Assembly: GCF_012489685.1 (NCBI RefSeq) | Contig: NC_080044.1 | Span: 28,810,369-28,874,368 of the forward strand | Direction of reading: 5' to 3' | Length of the DNA: 64,000 nt | DNA from: Lotus japonicus | Taxonomy: Eukaryota; Streptophyta; Magnoliopsida; Fabales; Fabaceae | In this document: positions 1 to 11,455 of the stretch, one piece after another | Numbering within the stretch: the stretch's first letter is position 1 | How the letters are laid out: the number at the start of each line of letters is the position of its first letter | Position numbers and translations under genes: made by a program | The notes under the pieces: model-generated | Database searches by the model: none | What the model saw: only the letters and a program-made list of their open reading frames with translations | What the model was told of the DNA's origin: nothing

Positions 1-2166
1 GCCTCGAAAGACGGGACAATCCCGTGGGACAAACCCACCTCATCGCCACTTCAAGCAAACCAAAACATCTCATCCAACTCAGTGGTCACTCAAACAACAA
101 TCTCAAATTCAATAATCAAATCAACATAATCACATGTTATTCATATTATCAACAAACATACGTCTCATCAAAATGCATACTAACTCAGCTCACTATTTCA
201 ACATAACAACAATCAAGGTATCAACAATAACCATGTCTTATCCACTAGAAAGTAGTAATGACAGAAACTAGTAAACAGTCGAAGCCTCTCAGAAAACGGA
301 GACACACGTCTCAATAAGTTTACTCGGCCGAAGCCTACAGAAAACATTTGGCACAAGCCTCAAAAAACATTCAACATAAGCAAACATACAACATTGCATA
401 ACATGCAAATATTTCAATCAATTTCCAATCAAATTAAACACATTCATCTCAAACGCATGCAGTGCGATAAAAGCATGCAAGACTCAAAGACGCGCTAAAA
501 CTGAGTTACCCTTACCTTCATGAGTAGAAGTTGTGCATGGAAATTGCGAACCTAGAACAAGGAAACACAATCGTCAACACAAGCCCTACTAGAAACAACA
601 CTATCTAATAACACTAATCGAAACCGGAAAGAAAGCTTTTAAAGCTTCAGAGTTCAAATTTAGGCACGAATGGACAACGAAGACTTCGTTCGCTAAAACG
701 AGCATAACTCGAGCTACATAACTCGGAATGACACGAAACCAACGCCAAAATTTCGACAATTGAAAGAGCTACGCAATGGCTCAGGTCATAGAGACCCAAA
801 AATTATTTTTGGACACGGTACCCTAACAAACAGGTTTCGGCCACTTTAGAAAATAGGGTTTCCGAACTTTTTCTTCGATCTAAATCAATTCCTAGGTATT
901 CTTAGGCGATATCTAGGCCAGGGAAACTCACAGAAAAATTATCGGATCGAAAACTAGAACAGGGGTATTTTGGTCAAAATTTTTAGCTCGGAAACTCAAA
1001 ATCAGAATTTCGAAAAATAAATTGGATGAGGTCGATACCAACAACGTTTATGACAACTAATCCTACTGACGCTAAGCTCAGTCGAGAGTTTTTGATTCAA
1101 AAAGCGGAACCTAAGCATAATATGGGTATTTTGAGCAGAATTGAAGTTCTGCGGCGATTCGACGAGATTTGGCGAAATGTAATCCGCTAAACATGCTCTT
1201 GGGCATGCAGGGAATAAGTTTAGACTGAGAAATCAAGTTATTTGGACAGTTTTACAAAAAGCTCAAAACTTTGAGCATAGAAATACATAAAGAAAAGCGA
1301 CAGAATTTACGATCAGAGGTAAGGAAAAGCATGTGTAGCAACGAACTGTGCGACGATCAGACAAGAATCGGCGAAAAGCTCTCCTCCCTTTCTCTCCTCC
1401 TTGGCCGTGGGTTGTGTGTGTTGGTGATGTTTTTTTTGATTTTTTTCAAGCTATTTATAGGAAATGGAAAACGCAAGAAAATGAATATTTCGCGATTCCG
1501 ATTTTTCCTGCACATTCCTCTGTGAATTACAAGATAGAATCCGGCGACATAATTTCAAAACTCGAAACAGGTTTCTTGGAATTTAAGCAAACGATTCACT
1601 AACGGTGTTAATTGATTTAACCCGAAAAGTTACTTTTTGTAGTTGATGTCGGATGACAAAACATTCTTCTGCAGAAAGATTGGAAACATCGAAAAAAATG
1701 GGTGTACGCGTGTGGAATCTTCGTTTGAAGCTCCGAATAGAAAAAGTCTTCATCAACAGTTTACTTTAAGGTTCTTGAGCTATCAGGGATTCAGTTTCGG
1801 CAAACTTCCGAGAATTGAAATCGGTCGTTCGTACAGTCCAGGGTTTCGTGTCGAAACACTTGTCAAGGAAAGGAATAATTGAAATTCTTATATTCCTCTG
1901 ATTATTTTTGAATATCGTTTCTACAGTGCCTTAAGAGCAGATTAGTCATTTACTAACGTTTTTGCCCTAAGGCGGAAGTGAATAAGACTCGTGCTATAAC
2001 CTATAGCGACTATAGAACTATTCTTAGTCATTCCCTGAACTTTCTTTCTCATAATACTAATCCAAACATCAAACATAAGTCAAGTTCCTCTCACGCTTAC
2101 ACAGAATCCTATGCGTGAGGTGGAAATTAATTAATTTATTTTAATTCTAAAATCCTGGGTCTTACA
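1..2166 (-). mobile_element. Large solo-LTR family S, copy S1 (cut by window start)
   Basis: No coding sequence. The right end is ...GGGTCTTACA, so on the minus strand it begins TGTAAGACCC. It matches by eye the ends of the copies at 12307-16069, 18439-22345 and 28973-29820. A TATA box on the minus strand lies at about 1451-1460, roughly 707 bases from the element start, the same spacing as in the other copies. TG..CA ends, a TATA box and no ORFs fit an LTR, probably a solo LTR of a large retrotransposon, perhaps Ty3/gypsy. The lineage is inference. Short ORFs inside are not credible genes. Confidence 0.65.
1451..1460 (-). promoter_or_regulatory. TATA box of S1 LTR
   Basis: On the minus strand this reads CTATAAATAG. 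It lies about 707 bases from the U3 end at 2166, matching the spacing in S2, S3 and S4. Confidence 0.5.
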
Positions 2167-2706
2167 GGTGACCTTCAACCCTTGCCGTCTTTCTTTGCAC
2201 AGAACTGCCACGCATGTGCGTGGCATAGCCGGCGCACATGCGTGGTTCATCAGATTCTTCATCAACTTTGTAACTCCCTCTTCAACTATCATCATGGCTC
2301 ATTACTTTGCCTTCAACCATCACCATTAGCCTTCAAAAACCTATCAAACCTGAAAAGAACCTCAAGAATCCAACAAAACAACAATGTCACTCATGGGAAC
2401 ATCTCATTAATCATGATAATCCACTATCCCTCCATTCAACTCAGCAAACAAAACTCCCAATATGCAATCAACCCTCATGAATTCAAAGGACTTCAGCTTG
2501 AAACTGACCATAGGAATTACCCTCTAACTAAAACTAATAAAAAGACCGAATAAAAAGACTAAAAACAACAAAACTAATGCAGATGAAATTATGAATTAAA
2601 AAGGGACTTAACTTGACTTAAAACTCAATAAAGGACTCAAAAAAGGAAAATAAAGAAACAATAAGGACTCGACAAACATAGAATAATCCTCGGGTCATCA
2701 TCTTGT
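2167..2706. other. Unclassified spacer without a gene
   Basis: AT-rich sequence with no supported coding region. A 123-codon ORF on the plus strand has no recognisable motif and was not accepted. The one structured item is the GC-rich inverted repeat at 2208-2245. Degenerate retrotransposon sequence is the likely origin, but I see nothing diagnostic. Confidence 0.4.
2208..2245. repeat. Perfect 13-bp inverted repeat (hairpin)
   Basis: The left arm CCACGCATGTGCG (2208-2220) and right arm CGCACATGCGTGG (2233-2245) are exact reverse complements around a 12-base loop. It is GC-rich in an AT-rich setting. Function unknown. Confidence 0.7.
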
Positions 2707-3606
2707 CTACTCCTGAGCCGCTTTCACCTTTGTGTGTGAAAGATTTATTTCTTTGACTTGGTTCCCGTTTGTTTTCTTTCTTTGATATACCTTTTCATCT
2801 TTGTTGTTTGATCCACATTCTCTTGAACCTTCTGTTGATGAAGGCTTGTTCATCCTCTGATATTTCTTCTGAGGTATCTTCTTCATCAGACGGTTCCTTT
2901 GCTTGAACAACTTTGGAACGGTTGGCCTTGAACGCAATGTTATTCTGCTTCTTCAGTCCTTCAGCACGGGCAAGTTCTACTTCATGAATTTTCAGAGATC
3001 CGAGGAGATCTTCAAGCTTCAAGGTGCTAAGATCCTTAGCCTCTTGAATAGTAGTAACTTTAGGTCTCCATCGTATGTGAAGGCATCTTAGAATCTTTGT
3101 GATCTAATCAATGTTCTCATATGTGCGATCAAGATTCCTAAGACCATTAAAAAGGTTTGGAATCTTCCAAACATGTCATCAGTGCTTTCATTCTCTTTCA
3201 TCTTGAAGGTCTCATATTCAGCCACAAGCAAACTGACTTTGGCTTGTCTTACGTTGGTTGTACCTTCATATGCAAGTCCTAGAGCTTCTCATACTTCTTT
3301 AGCTATTGGCAGCCCATCAACTTTGTCCAGTTGAGTTTTACTCAATGCACATAGAAGAAACAACTTCGCTTTGGCATTGAGTTGGTAGTCTTTGCGTTGT
3401 GCTTCCGTTAGTTGATAGTTCTTGATAGGTTCTTCAGCCTCATCTTTGTGGACAATGTTGCCATTTTCAATGATGTCCCACAACTTATAGTTTGAGGACT
3501 CAATGAATAGTTGCATATGAGTTCTCCAGTAAGGATATTCAGTTCCATCAAAGAAGGGAGGTTTGTTGGTGGATGAGCCCGTAGCGATAGTTAGATCTTC
3601 TGCCAT
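2707..3606 (-). pseudogene. Copia gag relic
   Basis: The minus-strand ATG is at 3606. The first 105 codons resemble the N-terminus of plant copia Gag: a PPFFDGTEYPYWRTHMQ stretch and a following WDIIENG motif, comparable with [17 protein letters not shown] and WDIIVDGYE in the intact gag at 39400. A stop follows at about 3289, and homology continues in other frames to 2707 (a charged helix rich in E, K and D at 2795-3022). No zinc knuckle survives. Gag would form the particle that packages element RNA. The ORF sits just downstream of a primer site and LTR on the same strand. It is broken by several frameshifts and is not expected to make protein. Confidence 0.7.
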
Positions 3607-3652
3607 GGATCTTTACTCTTCACCTGTTTAAGATGTTAGTTCTAGAGACTAA

Positions 3653-3665
3653 GTTTTGATGCCAA
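3653..3665 (-). other. Degenerate primer-binding site
   Basis: The minus strand reads TTGGCATCAAAAC next to the LTR end. It differs at three positions from the initiator tRNA-Met site TTGGTATCAGAGC seen intact at 39330. Confidence 0.55.
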
Positions 3666-3671
3666 TTGAGA

Positions 3672-4980
3672 TGCAAGTAAATAACACAAGAAAAGGGGGG
3701 GGGGTTTGAACTGCGTACTTGAAAATTGCTTTTTAAAACTTAAGTTTTTGAAAAGAATATTAGTTCTTGAAAACGTTTAGTAAAACTTTTCGTAAACCGT
3801 TTAGTGAAGCGGAAATATAAACAAGTAAAGGCAGACGATCAACGCACAAACATTTATACTGGTTCACCCTAAACGATTGGGCTACGTCCAGTACTTGGCC
3901 ACCACCAAGATTTTCACTAGCAAGTTTTAAGGACTTCTCCGATACAAGTATTCTCAAGGACTTCTCCAACAAGTATTATCACGAACTTCTCCAAGTCTTT
4001 TACAGGACTCCTCCTACAAGTATTGTTCAGGACTTCTCCCACAATCTATTCAAGATTATTTCACTCTACAAGGTTTCTCTTCGTACAAGAGTATAGATAG
4101 AGAATTTATAGCACTGGAACTCTAAGTGTTTGGGTTCAGATTTGACTTTGGTTCACTTGAGAGTTCTGGATCTAAGAGAGAAGGGAATAAAGAGGTATGA
4201 CTCTTTTAAGGTACGCGGTTCTCTCTTTCACTTTGCAGAAGTAGTGGCTTGGATTTGACACTTAGGGAATTTTCTGCTTTAAGCTTTGAATGCTTTGAAG
4301 AATATTGACATGAATGCTTTGAGTTCTTGTGCTTACACAGTTAATTCTCTTGGTCTTCATTCTTCATGAGTGCCTTAAATACTCGCTTGCTAGTGTTGTA
4401 GCCGTTGTGAGTCATTATCTAACCGTTGTTCTAGGCGTTGTGAGATGAGATCCATCAGTTGATTCAAATGACTTCGGTTGGTAGCTTCATTGAATGCATG
4501 CTTAGAATCAAGTCTATCCTTTAACCAAAAAGGTGATGCTTGTCAGCTAGTAGGTGGCAATAGACTTGGGCTACTTTTCAGACATGAGATAATTGAGAAA
4601 TTTGATGTTGACAACTTGTCCTATTCCCTTGTTGGTCAGCGTGCCTTTAGCAAAAGCAACATAGTCTTCACGTGATTCGATTTGAATGTAAGTCAATTGG
4701 TTGCAATCTGACTTTGTCTTTGGCACTCAAAATTTGTCTTCAATTGTTCTGACTGATGAGTTGGCATTGGACGGTCAGAACAAGTGTGTCTTGACTTGAG
4801 TTATTTTGCTCGCCAAACAATCTTGTACATTATGAAGCTTTTTCTTTTTCTGATGATTGAACGTTAAAGCATATAGAGCGAATTGAATTTCTCCTGAAAT
4901 TCAAATGATATAAGAAGCTTAGTTGACAATAGAAGTGCTTCTATAAAAATTGTGATGATCAAAATAAGATTTTAAAAACA
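3672..4980 (-). mobile_element. LTR between gag relic and pol relic
   Basis: On the minus strand it starts about TGTTTTTAAAATC and ends near ...TTACTTGCA, with the poly-C block (3696-3705) typical of these SIRE-like LTR ends. A primer site and gag follow directly. About 3924-4050 carries diverged tandem repeats of roughly 33 bases containing ACTTCTCC and AAGTATT. The same repeat type and neighbouring sequence occur in the LTR at 24895-27210. The pol relic abuts its U3 side without a polypurine tract, so that edge is approximate. Confidence 0.6.
3924..4050. repeat. Diverged ~33-bp tandem repeats in LTR
   Basis: Units containing GACTTCTCC...ACAAGTATT recur about four to five times with substitutions. 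They match repeats on the opposite strand at 26694-26990 in a related LTR. Confidence 0.55.
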
Positions 4981-7290
4981 TTTTGATGCGTTTGAACTTA
5001 ACACACATCTCCTTGCTATTATCCATTATGTATTTCTTTAGGAGATCCTTAATGTACTTGGTATGATGTATATAGATTATTTTTGGGTTAATGGTCAAAT
5101 TAGTCCCTGAGTTTGTAAGCGAGTTTGATTTTAGTAACTCTGAGGAAAAATGACGTTTAGTGGTGGTTAGAAACCACCGCCAGTAATTGTAAAAATGACC
5201 GCCATTGAATGTCATTTTTCCTTAGAGGGACTAAAATTAAATTCTCTTACAACCTCAGGGACTAATTTGACTATTAACACTTCTATATTTCTCTTGTCAA
5301 ACTTGCAGACTGAGGAAGAAGTCAGTTCTCCCATCATGCTTATCTTAAATTCACTTTGCATTAGTTTTGAAAATTCCTTGCAAAAAGAGTCATTAGTAGC
5401 ACCAAAGATAGTATCATCAACATATAATTGAATAAGAATAAAATCATCTTTGGATTTCCTTCTGAAGAAAGTGTTAGCAACTTGTCCTCTAGTTAAGCCA
5501 TTTTGCATAAGAGAGGAACTTAATCTATCATAATAAGATGGAATAGCTTGCTTTAAACGATACAAAGCTTTCTTTAATTTGTAAACATGATCAGGTGCAA
5601 ATGGTTCCTCAAAATTGGGGGGTTGTTTAACATTTCTTCAATAAAACCATTTAGAAAAGAACTTTTAACATCCATTTGATAAAGCTTAATGTAGTATTGA
5701 CAAGCAAAGGCAAGCATTATTCTAATAGCTCCAATTCTAGAAATAAGAGCAAATGTTTCAGTATAATCAATATCATCATGTTGGCTTCTTTCAAACTGAT
5801 TAAGTTCTTCTTGCATTTCTTGAATCAAGCCCTTGTCTCGTAGGGCTTGAGATACATCTTTCTGATCAATATTAGAAATATGTGCATAGTCATTTTCTTC
5901 TCGAAAGGTTGATCTTGTTATGACTTTCTCTTAAAATTTTCCCATGATCTGACACGGATGATGATTTGTCTTATGTCGCCAGTCTCTTAAAGAGTATTAT
6001 TCTATCCTTTAGGAATATATGTTCAGACAGAGATCCCTCAGATGATGGAAGTGTATGGAGGATCCATATTGAATTTGTGGAGCATCTTTGTCAGAGGTTG
6101 TGGGATCATCAGACGATTGAGGTTTGCATGATGAAGGATCATTAGATGTTCTTTGATATTCAAATCTGCAAATACTTCCTCAAGACTCACAAGATCATCA
6201 TTAGTAGAACGATAATTAAATTTAACATTTATAGATTCTTCTACAACCATAGTTCTTTAATTGTAAACACTATACGCTTTTGAGTTTAGAGAATAACCAA
6301 GAAATATACCTTTGTATGACTTGGCGTCAAACTTACCGAATGTAGCATGGGCATCCAAAAGGATGAAAATAGAAAATGTTAGGCTTCCTTCATTTCTAGA
6401 GTTTGTAAGGAGTTTTTTTCAAGATAGGCCTCATGAGAATTCCATTTTGAATATAGTTTGTAGTGTGAACAACTTCAGCCCATAGGTATTTTGGAAGATT
6501 AATTTCACTTAGCATGGTCCTTGCCATCTCTTGAAGTGATCTATTCTTCCTCTCACGTACTCCATTTTGTTAAGGTGTTCTTGGAGCTAATGACTGATGA
6601 GAAATTCCATTCTCCTCACAGAACTCATCAAATTCTTGGGTTCTATGCAGTAAGTAGCCTTTCCCAATTTGAACTCTCTTGCAAAAATTTGAGAAGACTT
6701 CGAAGGTTTTGTCTTTGTGACTTAGGTACAAGACCCAAGTAAATCTTGTGTAATTGTCAACGATGACAAAGGAATATCGATGACCAGAAAGACTAGCCGC
6801 TCTAGTAGGTCCAAACAGATCCACGTGTAACATCTCCAAAGGTCTGGAAGTACTAACAACGTTCTTTGATTTGAAAGAACTATTTAATTGCTTTCCTTGA
6901 AGACAAGCAGCGCATGTGTCATAAGATTTGAAAGACAGCTTTGGCAAATCACGTACCAGGTTGTGTTTAACGATGTTGGTAATGTACTTTAAGGAAGATG
7001 CCTTAGCTTCTTGTGCCAAACCAACTTATTATCCTCTAAGGACACTAGACATGTTACCTTTTGATTTGCAAGGTTCTCCACATTCATCTTATATAGATTC
7101 CCTTGTCTTTTGGCTCCAAAGATTAATTTTCCAAGCTCGTTTGTTACAATACACTTTATTTTGTTAAAGGAAATAATGAATCCACTATCACACAATTGAC
7201 TTATGCTAAGTAGATTGTGTTTGAGCCCTTTAACTAACAAGACATTATGAATAATAGGGAGAAGTGCTTACCAACCATACCTTCGCTTGT
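4981..7290 (-). pseudogene. Copia pol relic (integrase and reverse transcriptase)
   Basis: Reading leftward on the minus strand. A pre-integrase segment with [16 protein letters not shown] and WHKKL lies at 6989-7240. Integrase zinc-finger cysteines (CAACLQGK) and the HVDLFGP core lie at 6570-7019. A linker lies at 6038-6250. Reverse transcriptase pieces lie at 5574-5828 (DYTETFA, MDVKSSFLNGF) and 5212-5565 (YVDDTIFG). The tail IHHTKYIKDLLKKY at 4919-5080 lies beyond a MITE. Between LNQFERS and DYTETFA about 45 residues are missing compared with the intact pol at 41198. The RNase H domain is absent, the sequence running straight into LTR. Several frameshifts; dead copy. Confidence 0.75.
5085..5280. 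mobile_element. Foldback MITE inside pol relic
   Basis: About 195 bases with long imperfect terminal inverted repeats. The left arm starting GTTAATGGTCAAATTAGTCC (5087) pairs with the complement of the right arm ending at 5279. The arms are about 75-80 bases with some mismatches. It splits reverse transcriptase homology at the MMGEL...IHHTKY region, so it inserted after the copia element. No transposase. A clear target duplication was not seen, so the superfamily is open. Confidence 0.75.
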
Positions 7291-7384
7291 ATCTTCTATC
7301 ATAGATCTTTTTGTTAAGTTCAAACGCTAGTTATAACGTCTATCATGTTTTGAATGATAACAATTTTCAAGAGTATAAGTGTTG

Positions 7385-9105
7385 TGAAATTCTAGTTCCC
7401 CTACAGCTGATGTCCTACGCGATGCTGGAACAACATGCTCGACAATCAATCAACAATAAACAACAACAAAAGTTTAAAGGCATAAAAACACAACACAAGA
7501 GTTGTTAACCTAGTTCGGTGAAACTTCACCTACGTCTGGAGGGTTTTCACCCAAAGAAAGGAAATCCACTATCTCAAGATATAGGAACTACAGACACTCA
7601 TGAACACCACAACTCATAGTTCTCTTTCTAATCTACCCAGTGTATTTCTACTTAGTATTTCCCCCTAAGTATGAGAGCCCCTCTCACTTTCTCTCAATCA
7701 CTACCATAGTGATTGGTAAGAACAACAACAATCGGAGTTTTAACACTCAAGAAACGCATAACACAATCTTGCCTTATAGAATCAATGAGCAAGGTTTATT
7801 CACAATGAAAATAATGACTAAGACAACAATCCTAAAACATTCGATCCTCTCTCTCAAAGGTTTAGTAGTCACACTAGGGCTGTGAAGCTTTTCATGCATT
7901 CAAACCAAAACATGCATCACATAACCTAGACTCTACCCAAGACCGGAAAAGCCCTCACCTTAGCCTTAGGATTGTGAAGAAAAGATAGAGATTGAAGAGT
8001 CCCCCATTTAATGAGAGTCAAAGGAATCAAACCCTTGATTTTCTCCTTCTCCATAAACACCATAAATCACCTTAAAACATTAAAAAAAACCTTACCTTTC
8101 TTTCCCACACCTCTTGGCCGCCCATTCCCTCCATCTCTTCAGATTTTTCACTCAAAAACTCATGTAAGATGTAACACAAAACCAAGTCAAAGACATGTGA
8201 TTAAGTGCATTAACCACCATGTTTTCCCTCTTAATGCACCACAAAACCTCAAATTTGAATTTCAAAACCTCTTCATCTTTTTCATCTCCAAAAATTCGAC
8301 CACGCCTTCATTAAGGCTCCAAAAATATTTACAAAAATATTTATTTAATAAACCATAGGTTTTAAAATAATTAAATACATTTTATTTAAATAAAAACTCA
8401 TTTTATTTAAATAAAACCCTCAAAAAAATAGAAGAAAAGAATATCCCCTCATGGAATATTTTAGAATTATATCCAGAACCTCCCCATGAGGTGTGGCCCA
8501 CTAAATTGTCCTCGCCGACTCGATTCGCCAACTCATCGCCGTTGTCGGGCAGATTTTAACCTAAAAGTCGTCTGAAAATAACCCTAGCGATATTACAATC
8601 AAAACGATCGTAATGACGAGTGCATCGTCATCTAGATATTATTAAGGTCTAATAATGTCCCTAATGAAATAATTGTCATTTATAAAGGCATCATATCACA
8701 TAGAACACAAACAATTCACAGAATATTATTCAATATTATTATTAAAATAATATGCCCTAAAACCGGGTCTTACACTAACGCAAGTAGTCCAACAACAGCA
8801 AATCAAAACGCAATCTTTAGGATCATGATTGCGTTACAAGCCAATCAATCATTAAAAACAATAGAGGCAAATATTCAATTAGAGATTGTCACAACAAATA
8901 AACCAGCCCACAATAAATGAAACCTCGATACAACTACTTAAACCGCAAGTAACCACAAAACAAATCTTCACAAGATTTTCCAGGGCACACATAAGCACTC
9001 CAAGTATGGGAATAATGTCATGTGCTACACATTGGTAGATGGCACACTATCTGCTTCGAACATCAGGTTTTTTTTACAAAATGCAAGACAACCACAAGAA
9101 CAACA
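7385..9105 (-). mobile_element. 3' LTR of copia element D
   Basis: The plus-strand left edge TGAAATTCTAGTTCCC matches the LTR at 24031-24894. On the minus strand the LTR begins TGTTGTTCTTGTGG immediately after the polypurine tract ATGGGGAGAT. It holds an unrelated insert at about 7882-8774; without it the LTR is about 830 bases. The two D LTRs align well by eye in the outer parts. Confidence 0.8.
7882..8774 (-). mobile_element. LTR-like insertion in the D 3' LTR
   Basis: Homology between the two D LTRs is interrupted after CACACTAGGG (7871-7880) and resumes at AAGTAGTCC near 8784. The inserted ~890 bases end ...AAACCGGGTCTTACA, i.e. TGTAAGACCCGGTTTTA on the minus strand, a terminus like that of family S but with different body sequence. 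No ORF of note and no clear target duplication, so the left edge is uncertain by about 15 bases. Probably a solo LTR. Confidence 0.5.
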
Positions 9106-9114
9106 ATCTCCCCA
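9106..9114 (-). other. Polypurine tract of element D
   Basis: The minus strand reads ...AATGGGGAGAT directly before the LTR start TGTTGTT at 9105. This is the plus-strand primer position in LTR elements. Confidence 0.7.
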
Positions 9115-9521
9115 TTTGTCAAATTTTGTCTAAAACAACTTGAGATTTTGAGAGGATAAACATACCTCCCCCTTTGCAGCGGAAATCCCCCTCAATTGGT
9201 GCAACCCACAACACACAAACAGTTAGCACATACTTGACAACTTTCTGGTGCACATGTCACAACAATGTGACCAACAACAAACACAAGCTAACTAAGACTT
9301 GTAAACAGCAGCAACTTGGAGTACAAACATAATCAAACTTGTCTTCCACAGAAACAACAATACACAACTTGTAACTTGTCTTGAAATCCTTGAATTCGTC
9401 TTCAACTTAATGCAAACCAATTACCATAGTAGACCAATTACCATAGTAGTAGCAGCTCATCCACCTTGAGTTTCCTTGCAGTGCTAACCTTGATGGTCTC
9501 CTGAAGAGCCTTGGAAACTGC
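9115..9521 (-). other. Short 3' non-coding region of element D
   Basis: About 400 bases between the extra ORF and the polypurine tract, with no coding sequence on either strand. The equivalent interval in the SIRE copies is about 1.4 kb and holds an antisense ORF; here there is no room for one. Confidence 0.6.
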
Positions 9522-11213
9522 CTACAATTCATCAATAATAGCCTTCCTTCCAGACTTAGCCACTAGAGTAGAAGCAGATGTCCTGCTGGATGGCACAGTA
9601 ATGTCTAGGACATGAGGCCCAAAAAACAAACGATGATTCAAGGTAATAGGAGCACCCTTGGAAATAGCCACTCCATCATCCCTGACTATCTTGGGATGCT
9701 GTTGCAGAATGATCTCTGTGATGAGAGATGGAAAAGAAATGGGCAGTTTCACAGCACAAGTTTCTGCAGGCTTCAAGGTCTGTTCAAACACAAAAGTACC
9801 AAAATCAAACGTAGCCATAGTACCAATCTTGTAATTCAACCTGGCAAGAGTAGCAGAGACAACAGAGGTATGTTGGGTAGGGACCCAATCCACAATACCA
9901 ATATTATTAAGGATTGCATATTCACACTAAGATTCTCAGTAGACAGAAACTTGTTCTTTGGCCATTTCTGAACTTTCCTAGCAGTAAGTTCCTTGGTAAT
10001 CACATCCAAGGATTGTTCTTCAGCAACAACTACAACATCACTTCTTCCAAGTGCTCCATTGATCACTGCAGGAGAAAACTTCACATATTTGTCCCTGACA
10101 TACACCTTTCTGTACTCATCACTCTTAGGAAGTTCCACTTCCACAGAAAGATTCACTACAAATTCCTTCACAAGCCTTTCAAAACATCTATCTACTTGTA
10201 GAACAGACTTCATAAGCCTAGCCTTCTCAATGAGTGTCATCACCTCCTTGCACTCAAGCACATCAGATCCAACTTCCCTTTCCCTAGCAAGTCTTCTTTG
10301 ATAAACATACTTCCACTTCAGAACATTTTCTTCAAAGTGGAAAAACACATTGTCAAGTGGGGCAGCAAGAACATTCTTGATGCGCCTTCCTGCAAACTTT
10401 TTCTTCTCAGCAGCCACGATGTCTGGGACATCTGCTTCAACATCTGACTCAGATTCCTGAACAGAAATATGAACCTTCTTCTTTTTCTCTCCCTTGGTTT
10501 TCACAACCTTTTCCTTTCACATCCACTTGCTTGGACTTATAAGTAGTAGGAGTGGGCTTGGTCTTCTTCTGAGGCATAGAAGGGGCTTCAGAAACAGGAG
10601 CCCTTCTTTTTCTCTTCATCTTGGCAGAAACACTCTCAAGGAAAGCCTCAGTTAAGAGAACTTCATCAGAATCATCATCATCAGAGATGTTCTGAACAAG
10701 GGTGGGAGTCTGGCTTGGCTCATCAGAATGGGTGTCTTCAGAGCAGACAGACACTGTATCACCATCCTTTGATGAAGAAGGAGTAGTAGCAGATTTAGTG
10801 GGAATGGTCTCTTCAGCGATCAAATCCTCCCCAGGGTTTTCAGGAATGTGGATTTCTTGAGGAACAGGGTTTTCTTGAGAGGCAGATGCCTCGACATTGG
10901 GCACAAAATCACAATCGGAACCCACTGGATTGTCTTCCTCATCGATGCTTGCAGCAGCATCATGAAAGGGTTCATCTTCATCAGAGGCAACATCATCAAG
11001 GTACACATGCGAAGAGCCATCTTCATGAGGCTTCGATTTGTAAAGCTTTCTTGCTGGTGTCCTCGCTTTCTTCTTTGATTAAGATAGGGACTTCTGAAGA
11101 TTGGAGGAAGTTTATTGTTATGACCCACTCTTCAGACCAATACATCTGACACCATACTTGTTAGTGACATGCTTGGCATCTGTAGAATCAATCTTTCCTA
11201 AGGTTTGAGACAT
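9522..11213 (-). pseudogene. Extra 'env-like' ORF of element D, broken
   Basis: The likely start is the ATG at 11213 (MSQTLGKIDST, context CACCATG). A stop follows after about 30 codons and the frame changes several times. The first half (10449-11006) is acidic and Ser/Pro-rich with basic clusters (KMKRKRRAP, PQKKTKP). The second half (9522-10504) carries WKYVYQRRLAREREV, RDKYVKFSPAVINGALGR and, after a frame change, WVPTQHTSVVSATLARLNYKIGT. This layout resembles the 'putative plant transposon protein' domain known from extra ORFs of plant LTR elements; that assignment is by recall. It lies after RNase H, as in SIRE elements. Function unknown. Confidence 0.65.
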
Positions 11214-11455
11214 GGTGAAAAGAACAGGAACTGAACAAGAAAAGTTGAGAGCGATTGACATGGAAATAAGAATTTAAGAAAGCAACAGCACAAGCGGTTG
11301 AATTGTGATGAGAATTTTCCCGTTGGGGGTAATTATAGGGAAGTTTATTGATGATGCCATGATCTCTCTACTGACGTCAAAATGGCAGTTAATGATGATT
11401 AATTGAAAACTGGTCGTTAACAACTGCTCATGTGTTAATTGCTACAACTCTTCAC

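Noticed and set aside
2182..2553. 123-codon plus-strand ORF
   Set aside because: No motif, no homologue among the copies here, low-complexity AT-rich composition.
7385..7600. Possible host gene exon next to CACCTACGTCTGGAGGG
   Set aside because: The same block recurs at 24170 and 61600 within LTRs, so it is repeat sequence.
8011..8358. 115-codon plus-strand ORF
   Set aside because: Lies within a non-coding LTR-like insert and has no recognisable feature.
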